NCBI RefSeq assembly: GCF_900187385.1
Contig: NZ_FYEY01000001.1
Span: forward strand, 3,224,001 to 3,288,000
Origin: Streptomyces sp. 2114.4
GTDB taxonomy: Bacteria; Actinomycetota; Actinomycetes; Streptomycetales; Streptomycetaceae
Direction: 5' to 3'
DNA length: 64,000 bases
Of the stretch, positions 9,352 through 16,736 are shown piece after piece (position 1 is the stretch's first letter; the number at the start of each line of letters is the position of its first letter). The notes under the pieces were generated by a model that was not told where the DNA came from, did no database searches, and saw only the letters and a program-made list of their open reading frames with translations. Position numbers and translations under genes: made by a program.

Positions 9352-9419
9352 GGGACACCGGGCCGACGCCCGCCGGCCTGCCCGCTTGCGTGTGAGCACG
9401 GGCGGGGTCGTGACTGTTG

Positions 9420-9474
9420 TTGACACGCCTCCCGGGCGCTCCCCATACTCATTCCACTAATCAACTAGCTAAAG
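9420..9474 (+). promoter_or_regulatory. Promoter and likely GntR operator of the ABC operon
   Basis: A consensus-like -35 TTGACA (9420-9425) and a -10 CATACT (9444-9449) are separated by 18 bp. Just downstream, over the expected start site, is the AT-rich CACTAATCAACTAGCTA (9455-9471). This resembles YtrA-type GntR operators. The ABC start codon follows at 9486 after AAAGGGGG. Confidence 0.6.
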
Positions 9475-9485
9475 GGGGGATCCGG

Positions 9486-10415
9486 GTGAGTGACGCGAGC
9501 CCATGGGCCATCGAGGCCGAAGGACTGGGGAAGAAGTACCGCCGTGGCTGGGCGCTGCGGGACTGCTCCTTCCGGCTTCCCGCCGGCCACATCTGCGCAC
9601 TCGTCGGACCGAACGGCGCGGGCAAGAGCACGTTCCTGGGCACCGCGACCCGGCTGGTCCAGCCGACCACCGGCACCCTGAAGCTGTTCGGCGTCCCGGT
9701 CTCCGACCCCGCCGTCCTGCAGCGGGTCGCCTTCCTCGCGCAGGACAAGCCGCTCTACCCGCGCTTCACCGTGGCCGAGACCCTGCGCCTGGGCCGTGAG
9801 CTGAACCCGCGCTGGGACCAGGCACTGGCCGAGCGGATCGTACGGTCAGGGAAGGTGCCGCTCAGCGCCCGGATCGGCACCCTCTCCGGCGGCCAGCGCA
9901 CCCGCGTCGCCTTTGCGCTCGCCTTCGGCAAACGGCCCGAGCTGCTGCTGCTCGACGAGCCGATGTCCGACCTCGACCCGCTCGCCCGGCACGAGCTGTC
10001 GGGGCTGCTGATGGCCGAGGCCGCCGAGCACGGCACCACGGTCCTGATGTCGTCCCACATGCTCGCCGAGATGGAGGTCATGTGTGACTACCTCCTGGTG
10101 CTCGCCGAGGGCCGGCTGCGGATGGCCGGCCAGACCGACGAGCTGGTGCCCGCGCACCTGCTGGTGACGGGCGTGGCCGGTGACGACGGCGGGGTGCCCG
10201 AGGAGCTGCGCCGGCAGCACACCGTGGTCGAATCCCGGGTCACCGGGCGGCAGTTCAGCGCCCTGGTCCGACCGCACGGCCCGCTCTCCGACAGCTGGGA
10301 CTCGCTGGCGCCGAGCCTGGAGGAGGTCCTGCTCGCCTACCTGCGCTCGCCCGACGCGCCCACCCTGATCGCGGACGAGGCCCGCACCGACGGACCGCAC
10401 GAGGCCGCCGCGTGA
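9486..10415 (+). CDS. ABC transporter ATP-binding protein
   Basis: GTG at 9486 starts a 309-residue ABC ATPase. Walker A is GPNGAGKST (residues 41-49), the Q-loop lies in LAQDKP, the signature is LSGGQ and Walker B is LLLLDEP, followed by a D-loop and an H-loop His in SSHML. It drives transport with the permease encoded next, whose GTG start overlaps its stop by 4 bp. With a YtrA-type GntR gene downstream, this is the usual actinobacterial YtrA-ABC arrangement, often induced by cell-envelope stress or antibiotics. The substrate is unknown. Confidence 0.92.
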   Translation: MSDASPWAIEAEGLGKKYRRGWALRDCSFRLPAGHICALVGPNGAGKSTFLGTATRLVQPTTGTLKLFGVPVSDPAVLQRVAFLAQDKPLYPRFTVAETLRLGRELNPRWDQALAERIVRSGKVPLSARIGTLSGGQRTRVAFALAFGKRPELLLLDEPMSDLDPLARHELSGLLMAEAAEHGTTVLMSSHMLAEMEVMCDYLLVLAEGRLRMAGQTDELVPAHLLVTGVAGDDGGVPEELRRQHTVVESRVTGRQFSALVRPHGPLSDSWDSLAPSLEEVLLAYLRSPDAPTLIADEARTDGPHEAAA

Positions 10416-11464
10416 GCCGGACCGGCACCGCCGTCACACCGGGCGGGACGGCCCCGGCTGCGGACACGGGCACGGCTGCGGACGCGGATACGGGCAGCGG
10501 CCCCGCCGCCGCGGCCGCGGTCCGCCGCGGACTGCTGCACGGCCTGCCCTGGCTGGTCTGGCGCCGGCACCGCGCGCTGCTGCGCACCGGCCTGCTGATC
10601 ACCGTCGCGGGCTGTGCCACCTTCGCCTACCAGCGCATCGGCCTGATGGACTTCCTGCACACCGAGGGCGCCTCGGCGGGCGCCGGAAGCCAGGTGTCCC
10701 AGGAGTTCCAGAACGCCTTCGGCACGATGTTCAGCCGGGATGTCGAATTCCTGCGGCTCCTGCCCCTGCTCACCGGCCTGTTCCTCGGCGCCCCGCTGAT
10801 CGCCGCCGAGCAGGAGCGCGGCACCCTCAAGCTGGTCACCACCCAGTCCGCGAGCCGCGGCCGCTGGCTCGCCGCCACGCTCGGCCTGCCGCTGGCACTC
10901 GTCGTACTGTGCACCACCCTGCTGTCCGCCGCCTTCACCTGGCTGTGGTCCCCGGCCCACGCCCTGGTCGCCGACGGCGACTGGCTGGGGAGCGGCGCCT
11001 TCGACACCACCGGACCGGTACCGGTGGCCATGGCCCTGTTCCTGACGTCCTGCGGTATCGCCCTCGGCATGCTGATCAGGCGGGTGACGGCGGCGATGGC
11101 GGCCACCGCCGTCCTCTCCGTGATCGCCTCCGTGATCTGGGACGAAAAGGTGCGCGCCCTCCTCGGCACACTGCGCAGCGTCAGCTACCCGTACGACGGC
11201 GACGGCCCGTCGCTGCCCGCCGCCTCCGTACGGATCGACGACTGGGTGTCCACCAGGGGCGGCAGGCTCTACGGCTTCGGCACCTGCACCACCGGCGACA
11301 CCGGGGCCTGCCGGGCCAAGCTGGGCATCGTCAACCGGGTGACCCAGTACTTCGACTACGGACAGATGGCGGGGATGCAGTGGCTGGGGGCGGGGATTCT
11401 GCTGGCGCTGGCGGCCGTGGTCCTCGCGTGCGCCGTCTGGCGGGCACACCGGCGGCCGCTCTGA
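10412..11464 (+). CDS. ABC transporter permease
   Basis: This 350-residue integral membrane protein has a low-complexity Gly/Ala/Thr-rich N-terminal tail (about 35 residues), then about six hydrophobic segments. The motif AAEQERGTLKLVTTQSASR after the second segment is typical of ABC-2-type permeases. A large extracytoplasmic region with two Cys (GTCTTGDTGAC) lies before the last helix. GTGA overlap with the ATPase gene means coupled translation. It forms the membrane part of the exporter; the cargo is unknown. Confidence 0.88.
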   Translation: MSRTGTAVTPGGTAPAADTGTAADADTGSGPAAAAAVRRGLLHGLPWLVWRRHRALLRTGLLITVAGCATFAYQRIGLMDFLHTEGASAGAGSQVSQEFQNAFGTMFSRDVEFLRLLPLLTGLFLGAPLIAAEQERGTLKLVTTQSASRGRWLAATLGLPLALVVLCTTLLSAAFTWLWSPAHALVADGDWLGSGAFDTTGPVPVAMALFLTSCGIALGMLIRRVTAAMAATAVLSVIASVIWDEKVRALLGTLRSVSYPYDGDGPSLPAASVRIDDWVSTRGGRLYGFGTCTTGDTGACRAKLGIVNRVTQYFDYGQMAGMQWLGAGILLALAAVVLACAVWRAHRRPL

Positions 11465-11595
11465 ACGGCGCGGCGCGCGGCGGACGGTGCGGGCGGCGGC
11501 CCGTGGATTCCGCGCGCGGGAGGAACGCCCCGGGCGGCGCTTTGACACCCGGCACGGCCGGGCCGATCATCAAGCGGTCGGGCAGCACGGTCCCG

Positions 11596-11679
11596 GCGGC
11601 CCACAGGGCGGCACCCGCGGCCCACGAAGCGGGGCCCGCGGCCCACAGCGTGGTAACCGCGGCCCGCGGGGCGGCACCG
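11596..11679. repeat. Four 21-bp tandem repeats between permease and GntR genes
   Basis: Four units of 21 bp start at 11596, 11617, 11638 and 11659, each beginning GCGGCCC(A/G)C and containing a GCGG- or GTGG-type block. They fill most of the 235-bp gap before the GntR gene. In one frame they would encode seven-residue AAH-type repeats, but no start or domain supports a protein there. Confidence 0.7.
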
Positions 11680-11699
11680 GTGAAAGCAGCAGAGAGGTG

Positions 11700-12092
11700 G
11701 TGAGCGTCGTCGAATTCCGCATCGACCGTCGCAGCGGCGTCGCCACCTACCTCCAGATCGTCCAACAGGTCCAGCAGGCACTGCGATTGGGCATCCTGGT
11801 GGAGGGCGACCGGCTGCCGACCGCCGCGCAGGTCGCCGCCACGACCAAGGTCAACCCCAACACGACCCTCAAGGCCTACCGCGAACTGGAGCGCGAGGGC
11901 CTGGTCGAACCGCGCCCCGGCCTCGGCACCTTCGTCAGCCGTACCCTCGCCCGCCCGGAGTCCGCGGCGGACGCCCTGCTGCGCGAAGAGCTCCGCTCCT
12001 GGGTGGACCGGGCCCGCGCGGAGGGGCTGGACCGGGAGGACGTCCAGGCGCTGATGAACTCGGTGCTGCAGGACCGGTATCCGCAGGGCTGA
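11700..12092 (+). CDS. GntR family (YtrA subfamily) transcriptional regulator
   Basis: This 130-residue protein has an N-terminal GntR winged helix (FRIDRRSGVATYLQIVQQV, then VNPNTTLKAYRELEREGLV) and only a short C-terminal helical tail. That length is typical of the YtrA subfamily. GTG at 11700 follows AGAGAGG; the adjacent GTG at 11697 is an alternative. YtrA regulators usually repress a linked ABC operon, and the AT-rich operator before the ATPase gene fits that. Here the regulator gene is last, 235 bp after the permease, rather than first. Confidence 0.88.
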   Translation: MSVVEFRIDRRSGVATYLQIVQQVQQALRLGILVEGDRLPTAAQVAATTKVNPNTTLKAYRELEREGLVEPRPGLGTFVSRTLARPESAADALLREELRSWVDRARAEGLDREDVQALMNSVLQDRYPQG

Positions 12093-12290
12093 ACCGGACG
12101 AAGCCGGCGGGCGGTGCACCGGGCGGGCCGGCCCCCGTGCCCCGACCGCGCCCCCGACCGCCTTCTCCCCCGCCCCGCTTGACCCTCACCCCACGTCAGG
12201 TTCCACCCTGAAGGACGGCACGGCCCGCCACCGGTGGCACCCCACCGGGAAGGAAGGGCCGGCCGGACGGACGGGATGAAAGGCGCTGCG

Positions 12291-13070
12291 ATGAGTTATT
12301 CGGTCGGGCAGGTCTCCGGATTCGCGGGCATCACGGTGCGCACCCTGCACCACTACGACAAGTCCGGCCTGCTCTCCCCCAGCGACCGCAGCGCCGCCGG
12401 CTACCGCCTCTACAGCGATGCCGACCTTGCCCGGCTGCAGCAGATCCTCTTCTACCGGGAACTGGGCTTCCCGCTCGACGAGATCGCCACCATCCTCGAA
12501 GACCCGCAGGCCAACGCCCTCGACCACCTCCGCGCCCGGCACCGCAGCCTCAACGACCAGATCGCCAAGCTGCAACGGCTGGTCGAGGTCGCCGAGAACG
12601 CCATGAAGGTCCAGGAGACCGGCGTGCAACTGACCCCCGAGGAGCGCTTCGAGGTCTTCGGCGAGCTGACCTTCGACCTCACCTACGCCACCGAGGCCCG
12701 TCTGAAGTGGCAGCACCTCGAAGGCCACCAGCGCTCGATGGCGCGGGCCGCCGCGCACTCCAAGGAGGACTGGGCGACCCTCATGGCCGAGCACGCCGAC
12801 TGGCGCCGGCGGCTGACCGCCGCCTTCGACGCCGGGGAGCCCGCGGACGGCGAGCGCGCCATGGACCTCGCGGAGGAACAGCGCCGGCACATCACCCGCT
12901 GGTTCACCCCCTGCCCCACGGACATGCACGGCCGGATCGCCGACGACTTCGCCGCCGACCCCCGCGCGTTCGCCCTGGTCGTCCCGCCCAGCGAACAGCG
13001 GCCCGGCCTCGCCGCGTATGTGCGCACCGCGGTGCACGCCAACGCGGTACGCCAGTCCCCGGCGTCCTAG
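12291..13070 (+). CDS. TipA-like MerR regulator with TipAS antibiotic-binding domain
   Basis: This 259-residue protein is close to TipAL in length and starts MSYSVGQVSGFAGITVRTLH, the TipAL N-terminus. That is why ATG 12291 was preferred to ATG 12276. MerR winged helix: residues 1-70. Coiled-coil dimer helix: about 75-110. The TipAS-like globin-type domain fills the rest, with Cys208 in the position of the thiostrepton-reactive Cys (CPTDMH) and the closing motif RPGLAAYVRTAVHANA. TipA proteins bind thiopeptides covalently or reversibly and activate their own promoter and multidrug resistance genes. An internal TipAS start may exist near MKVQETG. Confidence 0.88.
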   Translation: MSYSVGQVSGFAGITVRTLHHYDKSGLLSPSDRSAAGYRLYSDADLARLQQILFYRELGFPLDEIATILEDPQANALDHLRARHRSLNDQIAKLQRLVEVAENAMKVQETGVQLTPEERFEVFGELTFDLTYATEARLKWQHLEGHQRSMARAAAHSKEDWATLMAEHADWRRRLTAAFDAGEPADGERAMDLAEEQRRHITRWFTPCPTDMHGRIADDFAADPRAFALVVPPSEQRPGLAAYVRTAVHANAVRQSPAS

Positions 13071-13232
13071 GGATTCCCCCGGGGGCCTCTCAGGGCTCCC
13101 CCTTCCGGGCCCCACCAGGACCCGCCGCCGAACTCCCGCCTGCCCCGCGCCCCCGGGCCGCGCCGCCCTGCCCCCACCGTGCCGCGGCCCCGTCCTCCCT
13201 GACTCCCTCCCTGCCCAAGAAGGCCGGCCCCC

Positions 13233-14501
13233 ATGACGAACATCCTGATCACCGCCGCCGGATCGTACGGCGACGTCGCCCCGTACACCGGCGTGGGCGC
13301 CCGGCTCCGCGCGGCCGGCCACGAGGTCACCCTCGCCACGCACGACACCTACGCCGGCCTGGTACGGGCCGCCGGCCTGGAGTTCCGCCGCCTGCCGGCC
13401 GACCCCCGCACCCGCCGCCCCGACGCCGCCGGACAAGCACAGCCCGCCGGCCCCGCCGGCAACCGCGCCCTCATGCGCCGGGCCGCCGCCTTCATCGAGG
13501 AACTGGGCGGCGGAATCGCCGACGCCGCCCGCCCGGACACCGGCCTCCTCCTGCTCTCCGCCACCACCGCGCCACTCGGCCACCCTCTCGCCGAGGCGAT
13601 GAACATCCCGTACCTGGACCTGCCCCTCGTACCCGGCGCGCCCACCGGCGACTTCGCCCCGGTCGTCAGCGGCGGACGCTCACTGGGGCGCCTGGGCAAC
13701 CGCGCCGCCGGCCGCCTGTCGCTCCGCGTCATCGACCGCCTCTACGCGGCCGCGATCCGCGACCTCCGCGCCCGCCTCGGCCTGCCGCCCGCCACCGCCC
13801 GCGCGGCCCGCCGCCGCGCCGAAGCCGCCGGCCGGCCGGTCCTGCACGGCTTCAGCGAGGTCCTGGTGCCCCGCCCCGCGGACTGGCGTACCGGCCTGGA
13901 CGTGGTCGGCAACTGGTGGCCCTGGCACGCACCGGAGGCCCAACTCCCGCCCGTCGTCGAGGACTTCCTCGCCGCGGGCCCGCCCCCGGTCTTCATCGGC
14001 TTCGGCAGCATGGCGAGCGGCGACGGTGCACGCCTGAGCGCCCTCGCGGCAGCCGCCCTGCGCCGCGCCAAGCTCCGCGGCATCCTCCAGTCCGGATGGG
14101 CCGGGCTGACCACCCGGCACACCCCCGGGCACGACGACCTGCTCACCATCGGCGACGTCCCGCACGCCCTCCTCTTCCCCCGGACGGCCGCCGTGGTCCA
14201 CCACTGCGGCGCCGGAACCACCGCGGCGGGACTGCGCGCAGGCGTCCCCACCGTCCCGGTCCCGGTCACCGCCGACCAGCCTTTCTGGGCCGCCCGCCTG
14301 GCCTGGCTGGGCGCGGCCACCGCCCCGATCCCCTTCGCCGACCTGTCCACCGACCACGCCGTCGACCGTCTGGCGCACGCCCTCACCCAGGCCACCGCCA
14401 CCCCCGACCGCCGCCACCGCGCCACCGAGGCCGCCCACCGCCTCGCCGCCGAGGACGGTGCGGGCCAGGTCCTCAAGGCGGTCGAACGCCTGGGCGCTTG
14501 A
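13233..14501 (+). CDS. GT1-family glycosyltransferase (macrolide glycosyltransferase type)
   Basis: This 422-residue protein has the two-Rossmann-domain GT-B layout. The acceptor domain begins ILITAAGSYGDVAPY. The donor-binding C-terminal region carries the HHCGAGTTAAGLRAGVPTV motif, with TADQPFWAARL behind it. Such enzymes move a sugar from a nucleotide donor to a small lipophilic acceptor, such as a macrolide or sterol, for biosynthesis or detoxification. It lies between a TipA-like drug-sensing regulator and an M23 peptidase, with no obvious polyketide cluster. A role in antibiotic inactivation is therefore possible but unproven. Confidence 0.87.
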   Translation: MTNILITAAGSYGDVAPYTGVGARLRAAGHEVTLATHDTYAGLVRAAGLEFRRLPADPRTRRPDAAGQAQPAGPAGNRALMRRAAAFIEELGGGIADAARPDTGLLLLSATTAPLGHPLAEAMNIPYLDLPLVPGAPTGDFAPVVSGGRSLGRLGNRAAGRLSLRVIDRLYAAAIRDLRARLGLPPATARAARRRAEAAGRPVLHGFSEVLVPRPADWRTGLDVVGNWWPWHAPEAQLPPVVEDFLAAGPPPVFIGFGSMASGDGARLSALAAAALRRAKLRGILQSGWAGLTTRHTPGHDDLLTIGDVPHALLFPRTAAVVHHCGAGTTAAGLRAGVPTVPVPVTADQPFWAARLAWLGAATAPIPFADLSTDHAVDRLAHALTQATATPDRRHRATEAAHRLAAEDGAGQVLKAVERLGA

Positions 14502-14650
14502 GGCGCCCCGCCCGCCCCCGCACCGCCGCGCCTCCCCATCCGGCCGCCCGGCCCAACGAGGCTCACCCGCCCGGCCAACCTCCACCCGTTCGGCGGCCCG
14601 GCGGCCCGCCCCGGGATGCGACCATCCGCCACAAGGCGTGGGCTCGCCAC

Positions 14651-15220
14651 ATGACCCCATTCCGCATCCGCCCCCCGCTCCGCAGAATGCTGCTGCATGC
14701 CATAGCCACGGCGGCCATGGGCGGTCTCCTCACGCTGACGGCCTCCCAGGTGGCCCACGCCGCCGCGCCCACCGCCGCCGGCACCCACTCCGGCAAGTGG
14801 ACCCACCCCACGACCGCGCACTACCGCATCAGCTCGCCCTACGGCGCCCGCGGCCACTGGCGCGCCGGCCACCACACCGGCATCGACCTCGCCGTCCGCT
14901 CCGGGACCCGGGTCAGCTCCGTGGGTTCGGGCACCGTCGTCCTCGCCAGGAGATCGGGCGCCTACGGCAAGGCCGTGACGATCCGGATGAACGACGGCCG
15001 CTACATCCTCTTCGGCCACCTCTCGCGCATCACCGTCCGCCCCGGCCAGAAGGTCCGCGCCCGCACCCGCCTCGGCTACAGCGGCGCCACCGGCCGCGTC
15101 ACCGGCCCCCACCTCCACCTGGAGGTCCGCAAGAACCGCCGCTACGGCTCGGACATCAACCCCCTCACCTACCTCGCCAGACACGGCGTCCGCCTCACCT
15201 CACGGTCCTTCACCCGCTGA
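14651..15220 (+). CDS. Secreted M23 family metallopeptidase
   Basis: This 189-residue protein has a signal peptide (about residues 1-38, cleaved after VAHA) and an M23 (LytM) domain. Zinc and catalytic residues are visible: His75 and Asp79 in GHHTGIDL, His123 in FGHLS, and the HLH pair at 154-156. The family cleaves peptidoglycan cross-bridges outside the cell. There is no LysM or other wall-binding domain, so it is a minimal enzyme. Start ATG 14651 gives a full signal peptide. Confidence 0.88.
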   Translation: MTPFRIRPPLRRMLLHAIATAAMGGLLTLTASQVAHAAAPTAAGTHSGKWTHPTTAHYRISSPYGARGHWRAGHHTGIDLAVRSGTRVSSVGSGTVVLARRSGAYGKAVTIRMNDGRYILFGHLSRITVRPGQKVRARTRLGYSGATGRVTGPHLHLEVRKNRRYGSDINPLTYLARHGVRLTSRSFTR

Positions 15221-15261
15221 CCCTGCCCACGCCTCCCCACTCCCCGGCACTCCTCAAACTT

Positions 15262-15304
15262 CCCTAACCTTCCCTATTTCATCGCCTAACAGGGAACGTT
15301 AAGG
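15262..15304. promoter_or_regulatory. Imperfect inverted repeat upstream of HTH/hydrolase operon
   Basis: CCCTAACCTTCCCT (15262-15275) and AGGGAACGTTAAGG (15291-15304) are near-complementary arms 15 bp apart, ending 7 bp before the HTH gene start. The region is unusually AT-rich. It is a candidate operator for the HTH protein encoded next. Confidence 0.4.
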
Positions 15305-15311
15305 TACTTTC

Positions 15312-15743
15312 ATGAGCGAGCACTTCTACTCCGTGGAGCAAGTCGCCGAACGCCTCGGCCTGCACGTACGCACCATCCGCGGCTACGTACGGGACGGACG
15401 GCTCCCCGCGGTCCGGATCGGCAAGCAGTACCGGATCGCGCACCAGGACCTGGAAGCGTTCACCGGCCGTCCGGTGCCGGCGCCCCCGGGCGACACCGAC
15501 GGGCGGCAGCGGCATGCCGAGGTGTCGAGCATCGTGGAGATCGACGGGGTCAGCGCCGAGACGGCCGACCGCCTGACCATCCTCCTGGTGGGCTCGGCGA
15601 CCAACGGCCGGCGCGGGGACGAGCCGCTGCGGATCGAAACGGCCTACGACCGGGAGCGGGCCCGGATGAAGATCATCGTGCTGGGCGGCCTGGGAGCCAC
15701 CGCCCGGCTGCTCGACTACGTGGAGGGGGTGCTCTCGTCATGA
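15312..15743 (+). CDS. Helix-turn-helix (MerR/excisionase-like) DNA-binding protein
   Basis: This 143-residue protein starts YSVEQVAERLGLHVRTIRGYV, a MerR/excisionase-type winged helix (residues 5-52) that recognises DNA through GKQYRIAHQDLEAF. The C-terminal 80 residues (from EVSSIVEIDGVS) are a small domain I do not recognise. Its stop overlaps the start of an alpha/beta hydrolase by 4 bp, so the two are translated together. The likely role is an autoregulated transcription factor of this two-gene unit. Confidence 0.75.
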   Translation: MSEHFYSVEQVAERLGLHVRTIRGYVRDGRLPAVRIGKQYRIAHQDLEAFTGRPVPAPPGDTDGRQRHAEVSSIVEIDGVSAETADRLTILLVGSATNGRRGDEPLRIETAYDRERARMKIIVLGGLGATARLLDYVEGVLSS

Positions 15744-16591
15744 GCACGATTTACCGGTCCGAGGCCGGCGCGAACGAGATCCAGCGGCGCTATCAGGAGG
15801 CGCTGCAGGCCTGGCCGGTCGCCGCCGAGCACCTCCGGTTACCGACCCGTGAGGGCGAGACCTTCGTCATCGCCTCCGGCCCCGAGGACGCCCCGCCCCT
15901 TCTGCTGTTGCACGGCAGCGGGGCGAACGCGACGGTGTGGCAGGACGACATCGCCGCCTGGTCCCGGCATTTCCGTACCTACGCCGTCGATGTCATCGGC
16001 GAGCCCGGCAGGAGCGCACCGTCCCGCCCGCCCCTCGCCTCCGACGCCCCCGCGCGGTGGCTGGACGACGTACTGAAGGGGCTCGGCATCACGGACACCG
16101 CGATCGTCGGGATGTCACTCGGCGGCTGGCTGGCGCTGGACTACGCCACCCGCCGGCCGGAGCGGGTGACCCGCCTGGGCCTGCTGTGCCCCGGCGGCGT
16201 GGGGAGGCAGAAGATGGGCGTGGTGTTCACGTTCCTGCTCCTGCGCCCGTTCGGACGCTGGGGAGCGCTCCGGTCGGCGCGGGCCGCGACCGGCCTGGAC
16301 ACGCCGCGGACCCGGCACCTTCTCGACCACGTGATGCTGACCTTCCAGCACTTCACGCCGCGCACGGAGCGGCTTCCCGTGTTCCCCGACAGCACGTTGC
16401 GCCGCCTGACCATGCCGGTACTGGTGACGGCCGGCGCCCGCGACGCCCTGTTCGACTCCGCCGAGACCGCCCGGCGCATGCGCCGTTGCGCCCCGCACGC
16501 GACCGTGAACCTGCTGCCCGAGGCCGGACACGCGCTCCTCGGCCAGACCGCCTCCGTCCTGGCCTTCCTCCGCGGCTGCCCCTCCGGCTGA
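15740..16591 (+). CDS. Alpha/beta hydrolase, contains a TTA codon
   Basis: This 283-residue alpha/beta hydrolase has LLHGSGAN for the oxyanion hole, GMSLGG with nucleophile Ser126, Asp in GARDALFD and His in EAGHALL. It most resembles CarboxyNorcardin-type esterases and haloalkane-like hydrolases; the substrate is unknown. Codon 34 is TTA (15839-15841), rare in Streptomyces and read by the bldA tRNA, so synthesis is probably limited to late growth. It is translationally coupled to the HTH gene before it. Confidence 0.85.
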   Translation: MSTIYRSEAGANEIQRRYQEALQAWPVAAEHLRLPTREGETFVIASGPEDAPPLLLLHGSGANATVWQDDIAAWSRHFRTYAVDVIGEPGRSAPSRPPLASDAPARWLDDVLKGLGITDTAIVGMSLGGWLALDYATRRPERVTRLGLLCPGGVGRQKMGVVFTFLLLRPFGRWGALRSARAATGLDTPRTRHLLDHVMLTFQHFTPRTERLPVFPDSTLRRLTMPVLVTAGARDALFDSAETARRMRRCAPHATVNLLPEAGHALLGQTASVLAFLRGCPSG

Positions 16592-16736
16592 CCCCTCCCA
16601 CTGCCCCTCCGGCAGGGCCGGCCGGAGGAACTGATGTGATGACCATTCGTCACCATCCCTTCTCTGATAGTTATGTGAACGGGGTACGGGCGCAGGCCCG
16701 TAGCGGCATCTCGTGGACGCCGCAGGGAGGAAGCAC

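Noticed and set aside
12707..14650. Rightward open frame running through the TipA-like and glycosyltransferase genes
   Set aside because: Only its last 190 codons (M23 peptidase) have domain support; the rest is an Arg/Pro-rich shadow of genes in another frame.
16592..16736. Rifamycin-associated element upstream of the HelD-like gene
   Set aside because: I looked for the palindromic element known before helR genes and found only a weak, different inverted repeat near 16640-16662.
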